A stretch of 64,000 nt of DNA, taken from Microvirga flavescens (lineage in GTDB: Bacteria; Pseudomonadota; Alphaproteobacteria; Rhizobiales; Beijerinckiaceae). The stretch lies in assembly GCF_003290125.1 (NCBI RefSeq), contig NZ_QMKH01000005.1, positions 186,001-250,000 of the forward strand, in the 5' to 3' direction. Position 1 is the first letter of the stretch, and every line of letters begins with the position of its first letter. Both the position numbers and the translations under genes were made by a program. Below are positions 8,138 through 17,758 of this stretch, piece after piece. Below the pieces are notes generated by a model. The model was not told the origin of the DNA, did not search any database, and saw only the letters and a list, made by a program, of their open reading frames with translations.

Positions 8138-9304
8138 ATGTCTCCCAACGGCCAGCGGCTGACGCCGCTTGAAATGCTGGCGAAGCTTGTCTCGTTCGAT
8201 ACCGAGAGCTCCAAATCCAACCTCGCCCTGATCGCCTTCGTTGAGGAGTATTTGCGGAGCTGGAACGTGCCCTTCATTCGCGTGCCGAATGAAACCGGCG
8301 ACAAGGCGGCGCTTTATGCCACCGTCGGCCCGCAGGATCGCGGCGGCGTCGTGCTCTCGGGTCATACCGACGTGGTGCCGGTGACGGGTCAGGCGTGGAC
8401 CTCAGATCCCTACACATTGCGCGTCGAGGACGGGCGCGCCTATGGCCGTGGCGCGGTCGACATGAAGGCGTTCGACGCTCTGGCGCTGGCGCTCATTCCG
8501 GAATTCCAAACAGCGGGCCTGACGACGCCGATCCACATCATGCTCTCCTACGACGAGGAGACGACGTGCCTCGGCGTGATCGACACCATCCGCAAGCTCG
8601 GGCACGAGCTTCCGTTGCCGAAGGCCGCCATTGTCGGCGAGCCGACGGAATTGACCGTCGTCGACGCGCACAAGAGCGTCGTGACCTTCACGACGACCGT
8701 GCACGGGCACGAGGCGCATTCCTCAAAGCCCTATCTCGGCGCCAGCGCGGTGATGACGGCGGCGGAACTCATCTGCGAACTCAACCGCATCGGCGACGAG
8801 ATGATGGAGCGCGGCGATCCGAGCGGGCGTTTCGATCCGCCCTACACTACCGTTCATGTCGGCGCGATCTCCGGCGGAACGGCGCGGAACATCATCTCGA
8901 AGTCATGCTCGTTCCTGTGGGAGTTCCGTGGCCTGCCGAGCCTCGACCCGCAGGAGATCCCAACGCGCCTCGAACGTTTCGCGCAAGACGTGGCGCTCAA
9001 GCGGCTCAACCGCTTCGGTGATTTCGGACGCATCGAGACGCAGCTTGAAGCCGCCGTACCGGGTCTTGCCCCGCAGCCCGGTTCCGCAGCCGAAACGCTG
9101 GCCTTACGCCTTGCCGGGCGCAACGAAACGCACACCGTGCCGTTCGGCACGGAAGCGGGACATTATCAGGCTGCCGGAATTCCGACGGTGGTTTGCGGCC
9201 CCGGCTCCATCAACCAGGCGCACCAGCCGGACGAATACATCACCCTTGCGCAGTTTGAGGCGGGCGCCGCCTTCATGCGCCGTCTCGCCGCTACTTGCGT
9301 GTGA
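8138..9304 (+). CDS. argE: Acetylornithine deacetylase (M20 family)
   Basis: ArgE hydrolyses N-acetylornithine to ornithine in arginine synthesis. The protein (388 residues) shows the M20 metal site: VVLSGHTDVVPVTG with the first His/Asp ligands, GRGAVDMKAF with the bridging Asp, SYDEETTCLG with the catalytic and metal Glu, and VPFGTEAGHYQ near the C-terminus. The dimerisation domain lies between about residues 180 and 290. The ATG at 8138 follows GAGG by about 5 bases and is preferred over the GTG at 8117. It lies near, but on the opposite strand to, argD-argF-hslO, so arginine genes cluster here. Related M20 enzymes such as DapE are less likely, given the GTEAGHYQ ending. Confidence 0.88.
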   Translation: MSPNGQRLTPLEMLAKLVSFDTESSKSNLALIAFVEEYLRSWNVPFIRVPNETGDKAALYATVGPQDRGGVVLSGHTDVVPVTGQAWTSDPYTLRVEDGRAYGRGAVDMKAFDALALALIPEFQTAGLTTPIHIMLSYDEETTCLGVIDTIRKLGHELPLPKAAIVGEPTELTVVDAHKSVVTFTTTVHGHEAHSSKPYLGASAVMTAAELICELNRIGDEMMERGDPSGRFDPPYTTVHVGAISGGTARNIISKSCSFLWEFRGLPSLDPQEIPTRLERFAQDVALKRLNRFGDFGRIETQLEAAVPGLAPQPGSAAETLALRLAGRNETHTVPFGTEAGHYQAAGIPTVVCGPGSINQAHQPDEYITLAQFEAGAAFMRRLAATCV

Positions 9305-9344
9305 TGAATGGCTTCAGCGCATATCGAGGTACGCGCTGAAATCA

Positions 9345-10349
9345 TCAGGCGTTATCGCCGTCGTCTGATCCAGTGCTCGCGATCTCCGCTTCCACCTCGG
9401 TGGGATCGAGATCGTAGAAACGCGAACAGAATTCGCAGGTGACACCGATGCGGCCGTTGTCGCCGACCATGTCGTGACGATCCTGCGCGGAGAAGCGGCG
9501 CATCATGCCCATGATGCGCTCGTGCGAGCAGCGGCATTCTTCATGCACGCGCAACCCATCGAAGGCGCTCACGCCGCGCTCATGGAAGAGGCGGTAGAGA
9601 AGCCGCTCGCTCGACACCGTCGGGTCGATCAATTCGTGATCCTCGACGGTCTGGATGAGGGACTTCGCCTCGACCCAGGCATCGTCCTCCATCGCCGAAG
9701 GGTCCAACAATGTGTGGCCTTCGGGCGCGTCGCCGGGCGGCAATTCGGCCTGCCGCATCCGCTCCGGTGAATTCGGCAGAAACTGGATCATGATGCCGCC
9801 GGCGCGATAGGTGCGGCGGCCTTCCTCGACCTGCTCGGCGACGGCGAGGCGAACGCGCGTCGGAATCTGCTCCGACTGGCGGAAATACTGGTGCGCGGCT
9901 TCCTCGAAGCCCTGACCTTCCAACGCGACGACACCCTGATAACGGCTCGCCGCGGAGCCCTGATCGATGGTCATTGCAAGATAGCCGGAACCGATCAGAT
10001 CGGCGGTCTTGAACGTGCCCTCTCCCAACGCTTCGATCTTCGCACGATCGAACTGCGCGGTGGCGCGCACGCGGTCCGGCGCATCGAAATCGACGACGAT
10101 CATTTCGATGGGACCATCGGTCTTGGTCTGGAGCTGGAAGCGCCCCTCGAACTTCAGCGACGAGCCCAAAAGCACCGTGAGCGCTGTCGCCTCACCAAGC
10201 GCGCGGGACACTGCATCGGGATAGCCGTGGCGCGTCAGGATAGTGTCGATGGACGCACCGAGCCGCACGACGCGACCGCGCACGTCGAGCGGCTCCACCG
10301 CGAAGGGTAGAACGAAATCGTCATTTCCTTCGAAAGGCGCGGAATTCAT
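9345..10349 (-). CDS. hslO: Hsp33, redox-regulated chaperone
   Basis: Hsp33 is a cytoplasmic holdase switched on by oxidative stress combined with heat. The C-terminal zinc switch is visible as CRC in [15 protein letters not shown] and CEFC in [13 protein letters not shown], giving the canonical CxC...CxxC set of four cysteines. The start at 10349 forms an ATGA overlap with the argF stop, which implies translational coupling. An ATG 21 bases further upstream exists but would overlap argF by 25 bases. This argD-argF-hslO order is known in Rhizobiales. The C-terminal tail is acidic (TGSDDGDNA). Confidence 0.93.
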   Translation of the reverse strand: MNSAPFEGNDDFVLPFAVEPLDVRGRVVRLGASIDTILTRHGYPDAVSRALGEATALTVLLGSSLKFEGRFQLQTKTDGPIEMIVVDFDAPDRVRATAQFDRAKIEALGEGTFKTADLIGSGYLAMTIDQGSAASRYQGVVALEGQGFEEAAHQYFRQSEQIPTRVRLAVAEQVEEGRRTYRAGGIMIQFLPNSPERMRQAELPPGDAPEGHTLLDPSAMEDDAWVEAKSLIQTVEDHELIDPTVSSERLLYRLFHERGVSAFDGLRVHEECRCSHERIMGMMRRFSAQDRHDMVGDNGRIGVTCEFCSRFYDLDPTEVEAEIASTGSDDGDNA

Positions 10350-11281
10350 GCTCCGGTTGCTCCAAGGCACCAGGCGAGAATGCCCTTCTGCGCGTGCAGC
10401 CTGTTCTCGGCCTCATCGAAGACGACCGATTGCGGACCGTCCATGACTTCATCGGTCACTTCCTCGCCGCGATGCGCGGGCAAGCAGTGCATGAAGATCG
10501 CATCCTTAGCGGCGACGCTCATGAGCTTGCGGTTGACCTGATAGGGCTTAAGCAGGTTGTGGCGGCGATATTCGTCCTCGTCGCCCATCGAGACCCAGCA
10601 ATCCGTGACGATGGCATCAGCACCCTCGGCGGCCGCGAAGGCATCCGTCGTCACGTTGATCTTCGCGCCTTCCTTCGCCGCCCAGTCGAGCAGCTCCTTC
10701 TGCGGCGCCAGCTCCGGCGGAGCGGCGATGTTGATCTGGAAGTCGAGACGCGCCGCCGCGTGAACCCACGAGGCCAGAACGTTGTTCGCATCACCGGACC
10801 ACGCGATGGTGCGTCCCTTGATGGAGCCGCGATGCTCCTCGAAGGTCATGACATCGGCCATGATCTGGCAAGGATGCGTCGATTTCGTCAATCCGTTGAT
10901 GACCGGGATCGACGCGGCGGAGGCCAGCTCTGTCACCATCGCGTGGTCGAGCGTGCGGATCATGATCGCATCCACGAAGCGCGAGAGAACGCGCGCGGTG
11001 TCCCCGATGGTTTCGCCGCGCCCGAGCTGCATTTCTTTGCCGGTCAGCATCAGCGTCTCGCCGCCGAGTTCGCGCATGCCCACATCGAAGGAGACGCGCG
11101 TGCGCGTCGAGGGCTTGTCGAACACCATCGCCAGAACCTTGCCCGCGAGCGGACGCTCCTTCGGCGGCTCGCCCTTGCGGCGCTTCGCCTTGATGGCGGA
11201 GCCGACGTTCAGGAGATGGCGGATTTCTTCGCCCGTGAAATCGCACAGGTCGAGAAAGTGACGGACGTTCTGGGTAGTCAT
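10346..11281 (-). CDS. argF: Ornithine carbamoyltransferase
   Basis: ArgF condenses ornithine and carbamoyl phosphate to citrulline in the cytoplasm. The 311-residue protein has the carbamoyl-phosphate-binding motif STRTRVSF near residue 58, the [13 protein letters not shown] block near residue 136, and the ornithine-binding [15 protein letters not shown] near residue 268. Length and motifs are those of the anabolic enzyme. The start overlaps the argD stop as ATGA and the stop overlaps the hslO start the same way, so the three genes are one translationally coupled operon. Confidence 0.96.
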   Translation of the reverse strand: MTTQNVRHFLDLCDFTGEEIRHLLNVGSAIKAKRRKGEPPKERPLAGKVLAMVFDKPSTRTRVSFDVGMRELGGETLMLTGKEMQLGRGETIGDTARVLSRFVDAIMIRTLDHAMVTELASAASIPVINGLTKSTHPCQIMADVMTFEEHRGSIKGRTIAWSGDANNVLASWVHAAARLDFQINIAAPPELAPQKELLDWAAKEGAKINVTTDAFAAAEGADAIVTDCWVSMGDEDEYRRHNLLKPYQVNRKLMSVAAKDAIFMHCLPAHRGEEVTDEVMDGPQSVVFDEAENRLHAQKGILAWCLGATGA

Positions 11282-12486
11282 TCTGCTGCTCCCCGCTGCG
11301 CAGCGGCTTTCAGTTCAGTTTCAATGGATGTGCAGGCCGCGTCCATGCGCTCGAAAGCCTCCGCAACCTCGGCCTCGGAAATGATGAGAGGCGGCAGAAG
11401 GCGCGTGACGTTGTCGCCGGCGGCGATGACGATCAGCTTTTCCTTGCGCGCGGCGGCGATGAACTCGGTGTTCGGAACATGCGTGCGTAGGCCCATCATC
11501 AACCCTTGACCGCGCACTTCGGCGATGACGGCGGGGTGGCGATCCTTCAACTCCGCGAGGCGCTGCTTGAGCAGAAGGCCGACCTTTTGCACATGCTCGA
11601 GGAAGCCGGGTTCGAGGATCACGTCGAGCACGGCATTGCCCACGGCCATCGCGAGCGGATTGCCGCCGAACGTGGTGCCGTGGGAGCCGACCGTCATGCC
11701 GGAAGCCGCGCGCGCGGTGGCAAGGCAGGCACCCATCGGAAACCCGCCGCCGATGCCTTTGGCGACGCTCATGATATCCGGCGTCACGCCGGACCATTCA
11801 TAGGCAAAGAGCTTGCCGGTGCGCCCGACGCCGGTCTGGATCTCGTCGAAGATCAGGAGAAGGTCGTGCTGGTCGCACAGGCTGCGCAGCTCGCGCAGGA
11901 ACGCGCCCGGCACCAGACGAACGCCGCCCTCGCCCTGGATCGGCTCGATCATCAGCGCGGCGGTCTCGGGGCCGATGGCTTTTTTCAGGGCTTCGATATC
12001 GCCGAAGGGCACCTGATCGAAACCTTCGACCTTCGGCCCGAAGCCTTCGAGATACTTGGCCTGCCCACCGGCGGCAATTGTGGCGAGAGTGCGGCCGTGG
12101 AAGGCCCCCTCGAAGGTTATCACCCGGAAACGCTCAGGCTTGCCGTTGGCGGCGTGGTACTTGCGCGCCATCTTGATGGCCGCCTCGTTGGCCTCCGCGC
12201 CGGAATTGCTGAAAAAGACCACGTCGGCGAAGGTGTTCTCCACAAGGCGCTGAGCCAGCCGCTCACCCTCCGGGATCTGATAGAGATTGGAGGTGTGCCA
12301 GATCTTGCCCGCCTGATCGGTCAAGGCCTTGATGAGGTGCGGATTGGCGTGCCCCAAGGCGTTGACGGCGATGCCGGCCCCGAAATCGAGATATCGCTGC
12401 CCATCTCGGCCAAAGAGCCAGGCTCCCTCTCCCTTTTCAAAGGACAGTTCGGCGCGAGCGTAGGTCGGCAACAGGGGCGATTTCAC
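11278..12486 (-). CDS. argD: Acetylornithine aminotransferase
   Basis: ArgD is the PLP-dependent class III aminotransferase that makes N-acetylornithine. Visible motifs are [20 protein letters not shown], the PLP-phosphate region [22 protein letters not shown] with the PLP-ring Asp, and [14 protein letters not shown] with the Schiff-base Lys. The GTG at 12486 is chosen because GGAG lies 8 bases upstream and family members start close to [13 protein letters not shown] at 12522 would add 12 atypical residues. It is the first gene of the argD-argF-hslO operon and is preceded by a strong promoter and a terminator-like hairpin. Confidence 0.94.
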   Translation of the reverse strand: MKSPLLPTYARAELSFEKGEGAWLFGRDGQRYLDFGAGIAVNALGHANPHLIKALTDQAGKIWHTSNLYQIPEGERLAQRLVENTFADVVFFSNSGAEANEAAIKMARKYHAANGKPERFRVITFEGAFHGRTLATIAAGGQAKYLEGFGPKVEGFDQVPFGDIEALKKAIGPETAALMIEPIQGEGGVRLVPGAFLRELRSLCDQHDLLLIFDEIQTGVGRTGKLFAYEWSGVTPDIMSVAKGIGGGFPMGACLATARAASGMTVGSHGTTFGGNPLAMAVGNAVLDVILEPGFLEHVQKVGLLLKQRLAELKDRHPAVIAEVRGQGLMMGLRTHVPNTEFIAAARKEKLIVIAAGDNVTRLLPPLIISEAEVAEAFERMDAACTSIETELKAAAQRGAAE

Positions 12487-12533
12487 GGGTTTGTCTCCGC
12501 TTGAGAGGCCCCAAAGTCGCACCCCGGGGCCCG

Positions 12534-12563
12534 AAAAAGAAAGCGCCGCCCAACCGGGGCGGC
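12534..12563 (-). terminator. Terminator-like hairpin in the argD leader
   Basis: On the minus strand GCCGCCC pairs with GGGCGGC around a 5-base loop (12545-12563), followed by the T-rich run GCTTTCTTTTTC. It sits between the argD promoter and the argD start, so it may be an attenuator or the end of a very short transcript. Confidence 0.55.
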
Positions 12564-12573
12564 ACGATAAGGG

Positions 12574-12601
12574 ATTCTAACGAGGCTGAACCCCTTGTCA
12601 A
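12574..12601 (-). promoter_or_regulatory. Sigma-70 promoter of argD-argF-hslO
   Basis: The minus strand reads TTGACA (12601-12596), a 16-base spacer, then TAGAAT (12579-12574). This is the closest match to the consensus seen in the window. Transcription would begin near 12567, immediately before the hairpin at 12545-12563. Confidence 0.6.
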
Positions 12602-12857
12602 TTCAAGAGAAATGAACTCACTGATCACGCTGGCGATATGGACCGTGACGAGTTCCCTGGGGAAAACGGAGCGGGAGGACGCACGTCTCTTGCACCCGCC
12701 TCCGACGATCTTGTAACTTCCACCCCGTCGCGTACGGACATTCGTGCGGCGGCTTTACCCTCAGGAGCGACCTTCGTGGCGCGGTCGGACGCATTCGTCC
12801 GCGACAGCTGGCCGATTCAATGTTCGGGCGAAAGCGGCCCCGATTGGAGAGTTGAAA

Positions 12858-13400
12858 ATGATTGATGCGGGCGGAACATGGACCGACGAGCGGGTCGAGC
12901 AGCTTAAAAAGCTGTGGTCGGACGGCTTGAGCGCGAGCCAGATCGCTGCCGAACTCGGCAACGTCACCCGCAACGCCGTGATCGGCAAGGTTCATCGCCT
13001 CGGCCTCTCAGGCCGTACCAAGACCGCGAAGCCCGCGACGAATGGTGCGACGGCCCGTCCGCGCAAGACGACGCGCGCGCCGAGCGCGCCGACGCCGATT
13101 GCCGCTCCCGTGCGCAGCAATGTCGTCATCGCTCCCATCGCGACCGTCGTTTCCGCATCACCCGAGATCGAGCTGCCCGTCATGGACGACGATGTCGGAT
13201 TGCCGACCTCCGAGCGCGTGACGATCATGGAGCTGCGCGAGTCCATGTGCCGCTGGCCGATGGGCGACCCGACGAAGCCGGAATTCCGTTTCTGCGGCGC
13301 CCGCTCCAACCCGGGCGTCCCCTATTGCACGCATCACGCCCAGATCGCCTATCAGCCGGTGATCGACCGCCGCCGCGACAAGAAGATCGCGCGCGCCTGA
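12858..13400 (+). CDS. gcrA: GcrA cell-cycle regulator
   Basis: GcrA binds RNA polymerase holoenzyme and CcrM-methylated GANTC sites to activate cell-cycle genes in Alphaproteobacteria. The 180-residue protein starts WTDERVEQLKKLWSDGLSAS, the N-terminal helix-turn-helix (SQIAAELGNVTRNAVIGKVH), as in the family. A Pro/Ala/Lys-rich linker of about 75 residues follows. The C-terminal polymerase-binding part has CRWPMGDP and FCGARSNPGVPYCTHHA with its conserved Cys/His. The ATG at 12858 is chosen because the protein begins at the family's usual position. A GANTC site (GATTC, 12814-12818) lies about 40 bases upstream. Confidence 0.95.
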   Translation: MIDAGGTWTDERVEQLKKLWSDGLSASQIAAELGNVTRNAVIGKVHRLGLSGRTKTAKPATNGATARPRKTTRAPSAPTPIAAPVRSNVVIAPIATVVSASPEIELPVMDDDVGLPTSERVTIMELRESMCRWPMGDPTKPEFRFCGARSNPGVPYCTHHAQIAYQPVIDRRRDKKIARA

Positions 13401-13423
13401 GGCGCAAGAAAACATCCTTTGAA

Positions 13424-13460
13424 CGAAAAGGGCGTCGGATGATCTCCGACGCCCTTTTCG
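13424..13460. terminator. Bidirectional terminator between gcrA and phoB
   Basis: A perfect 16-bp stem (CGAAAAGGGCGTCGGA with its complement) encloses a 5-base loop, with A-rich and T-rich arms on each side. It lies between the convergent ends of gcrA and phoB and can stop transcription in both directions. Confidence 0.85.
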
Positions 13461-13487
13461 TTTGCTATGTCTTTGCGAGAACGTAGT

Positions 13488-14201
13488 CTAACCCACAGCA
13501 GCTTCGCCGCGGGCAAAGATCTCGTCGAAGGAATAGCCCGCGCCGCGCACGGTGCGGATCGGGTCGGGCTTGCCCGGCTCGTTGAGGGCCTTGCGCAAGC
13601 GCCCCACATGAACGTCCACGGTCCGCTCGTCGATATAGACGTCGTGCCCCCACACCGCGTTCAGGAGCTGCTCGCGGCTGAACACGCGGCCGGGGCTTTG
13701 CATGAGGAATTCCAGAAGCCTGAATTCCGTCGGCCCGAGATGGATCTCGTTCGGCCCGCGCCGCACCCGGCGCGTTTCGCGGTCGAGTTCCACATCGCCC
13801 GCGATGAGCAGGGTCGCGATGTGAGCAGGCTTCGTGCGGCGCAGGAGAGCGCGGACGCGCGCCAACAGCTCCGGCACCGAGAATGGCTTGACGATGTAGT
13901 CGTCGGCGCCGGTCGCGAGGCCGCGCACGCGGTCCCCCTCCTCGCCGCGCGCGGTGAGCATGATGACAGGGAGCCGCTCGGTCTCCGCGCGCACGCGAAT
14001 GCGGCGGCACAACTCGATGCCCGACAGGCCGGGAAGCATCCAGTCGAGCAGCACGAGATCCGGCACCTGCTCGCGCAGGCGGATCTCGGCTTCATCGCCG
14101 CGATTGACGCTATCGACCTCGTAGCCCTCGGCCTCGAGGTTGTAGCGCAGGAGAAGGGTCAGCGGCTCCTCGTCCTCGACAATGAGAATGCGCGGTCCCA
14201 T
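13488..14201 (-). CDS. phoB: Phosphate regulon response regulator PhoB
   Basis: PhoB is the OmpR-type transcription factor that activates phosphate-starvation genes. The receiver domain (residues 1-120) has the acidic pair in ILIVEDEEP, the phospho-acceptor Asp53 in LVLLDWMLPG and the conserved Lys in DDYIVKPFS. The winged-helix domain (about 135-230) has GPTEFRLLEFLMQSPGRVFS, then WGHDVYIDERTVDVHVGRLR and IRTVRGAGYSF. It is the last gene of the minus-strand cluster pstS-pstC-pstA-pstB-phoU-phoB, 3 bases after phoU. Its cognate kinase PhoR is encoded at 21117-22406. Confidence 0.96.
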   Translation of the reverse strand: MGPRILIVEDEEPLTLLLRYNLEAEGYEVDSVNRGDEAEIRLREQVPDLVLLDWMLPGLSGIELCRRIRVRAETERLPVIMLTARGEEGDRVRGLATGADDYIVKPFSVPELLARVRALLRRTKPAHIATLLIAGDVELDRETRRVRRGPNEIHLGPTEFRLLEFLMQSPGRVFSREQLLNAVWGHDVYIDERTVDVHVGRLRKALNEPGKPDPIRTVRGAGYSFDEIFARGEAAVG

Positions 14202-14204
14202 GCC

Positions 14205-14921
14205 CTATGCTCCCGTCGCGATGGCTGTCGCGTCGATGGAACGGTCGTTCTTGGGCCGGTCGATGGCCAGCGTCTCGCCGGTGACGAGGTAGTGAATGGT
14301 CTCGGCGATGTTGGTGGTGTGGTCGCCGATGCGCTCGATGTTCTTGGCGCAGAAGAGAAGATGCGTGCAGTACGAAATGTTGCGCGGATCTTCCATCATG
14401 TACGTCAGAAGCTCGCGGAAGAGCGAGGTGTAGAGCGCATCGATCGCGCCGTCGCGCTTCCACACGTCGAGCGCCCGCTCGGTGTCGCGCGCGGCGTAGG
14501 CGTCGAGCACGTCCTTCAACTGACCGAGCACGAGATCGCTCATGTGCTGGAGGCCGACGACGATCTTCTGCGGCTGGAACTGCCCTGCAATCGCCAGGGC
14601 ACGCTTGGCGATGTTCTTGGCAAGATCCCCGATGCGCTCCACATCGCCCGAGACGCGGATGGCCGAAATCGTCTCGCGAAGGTCGATGGCGAGCGGCTGG
14701 CGGCGGGCGATGGTGCTGATCGCGCTCTCTTCCACCTCGCGCTGCAGAAGGTCGAGCCGCGCGTCGGCAGCGATGACGGCCTGCGCCAGAGGAACATCGC
14801 TGCGCACCAGCGCCGCGATGGCATCGATCAGCATCTTCTCGGCGATGCCGCCCATTTCGGATATGCGACGACGAAGATCCTGAAGATCGGTGTCGTAGGA
14901 GCTGACGATATGCTCCGCCAT
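14205..14921 (-). CDS. phoU: PhoU, phosphate signalling modulator
   Basis: PhoU links the Pst transporter to PhoR so that the regulon is off when phosphate is plentiful. The 238-residue protein consists of two repeated three-helix bundles. The family sequence is clear from HIVSSYDTDLQDLRRRISEM at the start, through RQPLAIDLRETISAIRVSGD and VERIGDLAKNIAKRA, to NIERIGDHTTNIAETIHYLV near the end, the two metal-binding E/DxxxD-type motifs. The start at 14921 is 27 bases after pstB and has GGAGG upstream (minus strand of 14925-14933). Confidence 0.95.
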   Translation of the reverse strand: MAEHIVSSYDTDLQDLRRRISEMGGIAEKMLIDAIAALVRSDVPLAQAVIAADARLDLLQREVEESAISTIARRQPLAIDLRETISAIRVSGDVERIGDLAKNIAKRALAIAGQFQPQKIVVGLQHMSDLVLGQLKDVLDAYAARDTERALDVWKRDGAIDALYTSLFRELLTYMMEDPRNISYCTHLLFCAKNIERIGDHTTNIAETIHYLVTGETLAIDRPKNDRSIDATAIATGA

Positions 14922-14948
14922 GAGGAGGCCTCCCGTTTAACGCTGCGA

Positions 14949-15764
14949 TCAGCCGAAGCGACCGGTGATATAGTCCTGGGTCTGTTTCTGGTTCGGGGTC
15001 ATGAACATCTTGTTCGTGGGCCCGAATTCGATCAGCTCGCCCAGATACATGAAGGCGGTGAATTGCGAAATACGCGCCGCCTGTTGCATATTGTGCGTGA
15101 CGATCACGATGGTGAATTCTGTCCGCAGCTGCTCGATCAATTCCTCGATCTTGCCCGTGGAGATCGGATCGAGAGCCGAAGTCGGCTCGTCGAGCAGGAT
15201 CACCTCGGGCTTCTGCGCGATGGTGCGCGCGATGCAAAGGCGCTGCTGCTGACCCCCGGAAAGGCCCATGCCCGATTGGCGTAGCTTGTCCTTGACCTCG
15301 TCCCACAGGGCCGCCTTGCGAAGAGCTTCCTCCACGCGGACGTCGAGATCCGCCTTTCCAAGCTTCTCGTAGAGGCGGATGCCGAAGGAGATGTTGTCGT
15401 AGATCGACATGGGAAACGGCGTCGGCTTCTGGAACACCATGCCGACGCGGGCACGCAGCTCGTTCACGTCGATGCTGTTGGAGAGGATATTCTGCCCGTC
15501 GAGCAGGATTTGTCCGTCCGCGCGTTGCTCGGGGTAAAGGCTGTAGATGCGGTTGAAGGTGCGCAGCAATGTCGACTTGCCGCAACCGGACGGACCGATG
15601 AGCGCCGTGACCTGCCGGTCATGGAAATCGAGCGAGATGTCCTTCAACGACCGGAAGTCGCTGTAGTAGAAATTCAGGTTCTTGACGGCGATCCGCACCG
15701 GAGAGGCGATATCGGCAGGTATCTGTCCGATAGCGGAGCTCGCGCTGACAGCGACGGGGTTCAT
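14949..15764 (-). CDS. pstB: Phosphate ABC transporter ATPase
   Basis: PstB drives phosphate import by ATP hydrolysis at the cytoplasmic face. The 271-residue protein has Walker [18 protein letters not shown], the Q-loop [11 protein letters not shown], the signature [13 protein letters not shown], Walker [14 protein letters not shown] and the switch His in [13 protein letters not shown]. The start overlaps the pstA stop as ATGA. The block [10 protein letters not shown] is diagnostic for PstB among ABC ATPases. Confidence 0.97.
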   Translation of the reverse strand: MNPVAVSASSAIGQIPADIASPVRIAVKNLNFYYSDFRSLKDISLDFHDRQVTALIGPSGCGKSTLLRTFNRIYSLYPEQRADGQILLDGQNILSNSIDVNELRARVGMVFQKPTPFPMSIYDNISFGIRLYEKLGKADLDVRVEEALRKAALWDEVKDKLRQSGMGLSGGQQQRLCIARTIAQKPEVILLDEPTSALDPISTGKIEELIEQLRTEFTIVIVTHNMQQAARISQFTAFMYLGELIEFGPTNKMFMTPNQKQTQDYITGRFG

Positions 15765-16651
15765 CGGGCTTTATCCTTTTTCAGGAAGAGGCGCGCCACG
15801 ACAGACAGCGCCAGGATCGACAACGTGATGACGAGAGCGCCCGCCCAGGCGAGCTGCCGCCAGTTCTCATAAGGGGAGAGCGCAAACTGGTAGATCATCA
15901 CCGGCAGGTTCGCGACGCCGCCCATCAGGTTCGGCTTGAACCAGAAGTTATTGTTGAGCGCGGTAAAGAGCAGCGGTGCCGTCTCGCCGGCGATGCGCGC
16001 GGTGGCGAGCAGCACGCCCGTCACCATACCGGCGCGCGCCGCGCGCCAGGTTATGGCGCGGATCACCGTCGACATGGGCGCGCCGAGAGCGGCCCCTGCC
16101 TCGCGCAGCGATCCGGGCACGAGGCGCAGCATGTCCTCCGTCGTGCGCACGATCACCGGCACGGCGATGATGGCAAGCGCCACGCCGCCCGCCCATCCGG
16201 AATAGCCGCCCATCGGCCGCACCATGAGGGTGTAGACGAAAAGGCCGATCAGGATCGAAGGCGCCGCGAGCAGGATATCGTTGATGAAGCGAATGACTTC
16301 CGCGAGCTTCGAGCCCTTGCCGTATTCCGCGAGATATGTGCCCGCCATGACGCCGATGGGCGTCGCCACGGCGATGCCGAGGAAGGTGAGAATGAGGCTG
16401 CCCACCAGCGCATTGGCGATGCCGCCGCCCTTGGTGCCGGGACCCGGTGTCGTCGCGACGAAGATCGAAGGCGAGAGTGCGGTGATGCCCTCATAAAGAA
16501 GCATCAGGAGAATCCAGCCGAGCACGAAAGCGCCGAGCGCCGTGAACAGCGTGCAGATGATGCGCAGCACGCGGTCCGCCACATAGCGCCCGCGTCGCAC
16601 CCGGCCCCAGGGGGCCGGTGTCGTCTGAACGCTTTGCGAAGCGGCATTCAT
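15761..16651 (-). CDS. pstA: Phosphate ABC transporter permease PstA
   Basis: PstA is one of two inner-membrane permeases of the high-affinity phosphate importer. About six membrane helices are visible (for example [20 protein letters not shown] and [20 protein letters not shown]). The cytoplasmic EAA-type loop includes [20 protein letters not shown]. The ATG at 16651 has AGGAGAG 6-7 bases upstream; a TTG at 16666 would overlap the pstC stop. The gene overlaps pstB by four bases (ATGA). Confidence 0.95.
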   Translation of the reverse strand: MNAASQSVQTTPAPWGRVRRGRYVADRVLRIICTLFTALGAFVLGWILLMLLYEGITALSPSIFVATTPGPGTKGGGIANALVGSLILTFLGIAVATPIGVMAGTYLAEYGKGSKLAEVIRFINDILLAAPSILIGLFVYTLMVRPMGGYSGWAGGVALAIIAVPVIVRTTEDMLRLVPGSLREAGAALGAPMSTVIRAITWRAARAGMVTGVLLATARIAGETAPLLFTALNNNFWFKPNLMGGVANLPVMIYQFALSPYENWRQLAWAGALVITLSILALSVVARLFLKKDKAR

Positions 16652-16662
16652 CGGCACTCTCC

Positions 16663-17637
16663 TCAACGGGTCTTCACGCGCGCGACGAGAAGCCGCGCGA
16701 GCACGAGAACGGCGAACGTCACGAGGAACAGAATGCAGCCCAGGGCCATCAGCGCGTTGAGCTGGAGGCCGATGGCCTCGTTAAACTCGTTGGCGATGCG
16801 CGATGCGATGGTCGAGCCCGGATCGAACAGGGAAGCCGACAGGCGGTTGGCATTGCCGATGACGAAGGTGACCGCCATCGTCTCGCCGAGGGCGCGGCCA
16901 AGTCCGAGCATGACCGCGCCGATGATGCTCACGCCCGCCTGCGGCACGAGCACATGGCGCACGACCTCCCAGGTGGTGCAACCGATGCCATAGGCGCTCT
17001 CACGCAGGATCGTCGGAATCTGATCGAGAATATCGCGCGTTACTGACGCGATGAACGGGATGATCATGATGGCGAGGATGATGCCGGCGGTCAGCACGCC
17101 GACGCCCGAGGGCACGCGCGAATAGAGAATGGTGCCGAAGACCGGAAGCCCTTCGACGATCTTCGAGACCGGGATCTGGACGAACTTTGCAAAGAGCGGC
17201 GCGAAGACGAAGAGACCCCACATGCCGTAGATGATGCTGGGGACGGCAGCGAGAAGCTCAATGGTGGTCGAAACCGGGCGGCGCAGCCATGCTGGACAGA
17301 GCTGGGTGAGGAAGATCGCGATGCCGATGGAAATCGGAACGCCGATCACGAGCGCGATCACAGCCGTGGTGAGCGTGCCGATGATGGCGACGAGAGCGCC
17401 ATACTGATCCCTCTGCACATCCCAGACGCTGGAGGTGATGAAGCTGGGGCCGAACTCGATGAGCGCGGGAAGGCCGCCATGGATCATCGATCCGATGATG
17501 CCCGCGAGGACGATGAGGACGAGAAGGGCCGAGCCCAGGCTCGCGAGGCGAAAGATCTTATCGAAACCAGACTGGTTCGAGCGGCGCGAGGGACGATCCA
17601 TGCTCATCATGAACTGCTTCTGAGAGACAGCCACCAT
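16663..17637 (-). CDS. pstC: Phosphate ABC transporter permease PstC
   Basis: PstC pairs with PstA to form the phosphate channel. The 324-residue protein has a cytoplasmic N-terminus ([20 protein letters not shown]), six or so membrane helices and the permease loop [20 protein letters not shown]. The phrases [19 protein letters not shown] and [19 protein letters not shown] are typical of PstC. It starts 121 bases after pstS; that gap holds a strong hairpin. Start 17637 has GGGAG about 9 bases upstream, and ATG codons within the first 13 residues are alternatives. Confidence 0.95.
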   Translation of the reverse strand: MVAVSQKQFMMSMDRPSRRSNQSGFDKIFRLASLGSALLVLIVLAGIIGSMIHGGLPALIEFGPSFITSSVWDVQRDQYGALVAIIGTLTTAVIALVIGVPISIGIAIFLTQLCPAWLRRPVSTTIELLAAVPSIIYGMWGLFVFAPLFAKFVQIPVSKIVEGLPVFGTILYSRVPSGVGVLTAGIILAIMIIPFIASVTRDILDQIPTILRESAYGIGCTTWEVVRHVLVPQAGVSIIGAVMLGLGRALGETMAVTFVIGNANRLSASLFDPGSTIASRIANEFNEAIGLQLNALMALGCILFLVTFAVLVLARLLVARVKTR

Positions 17638-17717
17638 CGCCGATCACTCCCGTGGGATCTAGAGCATGGTTGGGCCACGAAAAGGCAGCGCCGTCCATGC
17701 AAAGCCGATACGCTTTT

Positions 17718-17755
17718 GAGAAGGCGCGGCCCCGAGAGGAGCCGCGCCCTTTCTC
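17718..17755 (-). terminator. Hairpin between pstS and pstC
   Basis: An imperfect 13- to 15-base stem (GAGAAGGCGCGGC with a near-complement carrying one bulge) and a 10-base loop lie three bases after the pstS stop. It has only a short T stretch. It may stabilise the pstS message or partially stop transcription, so that more binding protein than permease is made. Confidence 0.6.
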
Positions 17756-17758
17756 AAA

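Noticed and set aside
12437-12628. Possible leader peptide of argD (63 codons)
   Set aside because: It runs through the hairpin and into argD in another frame and is not enriched in arginine codons in a way that would suit attenuation; the predicted transcript would also start inside it.
13467-15284. Open frame of 605 codons on the plus strand
   Set aside because: It is antisense to phoB-phoU-pstB, which are certain genes; its composition is that of a shadow.
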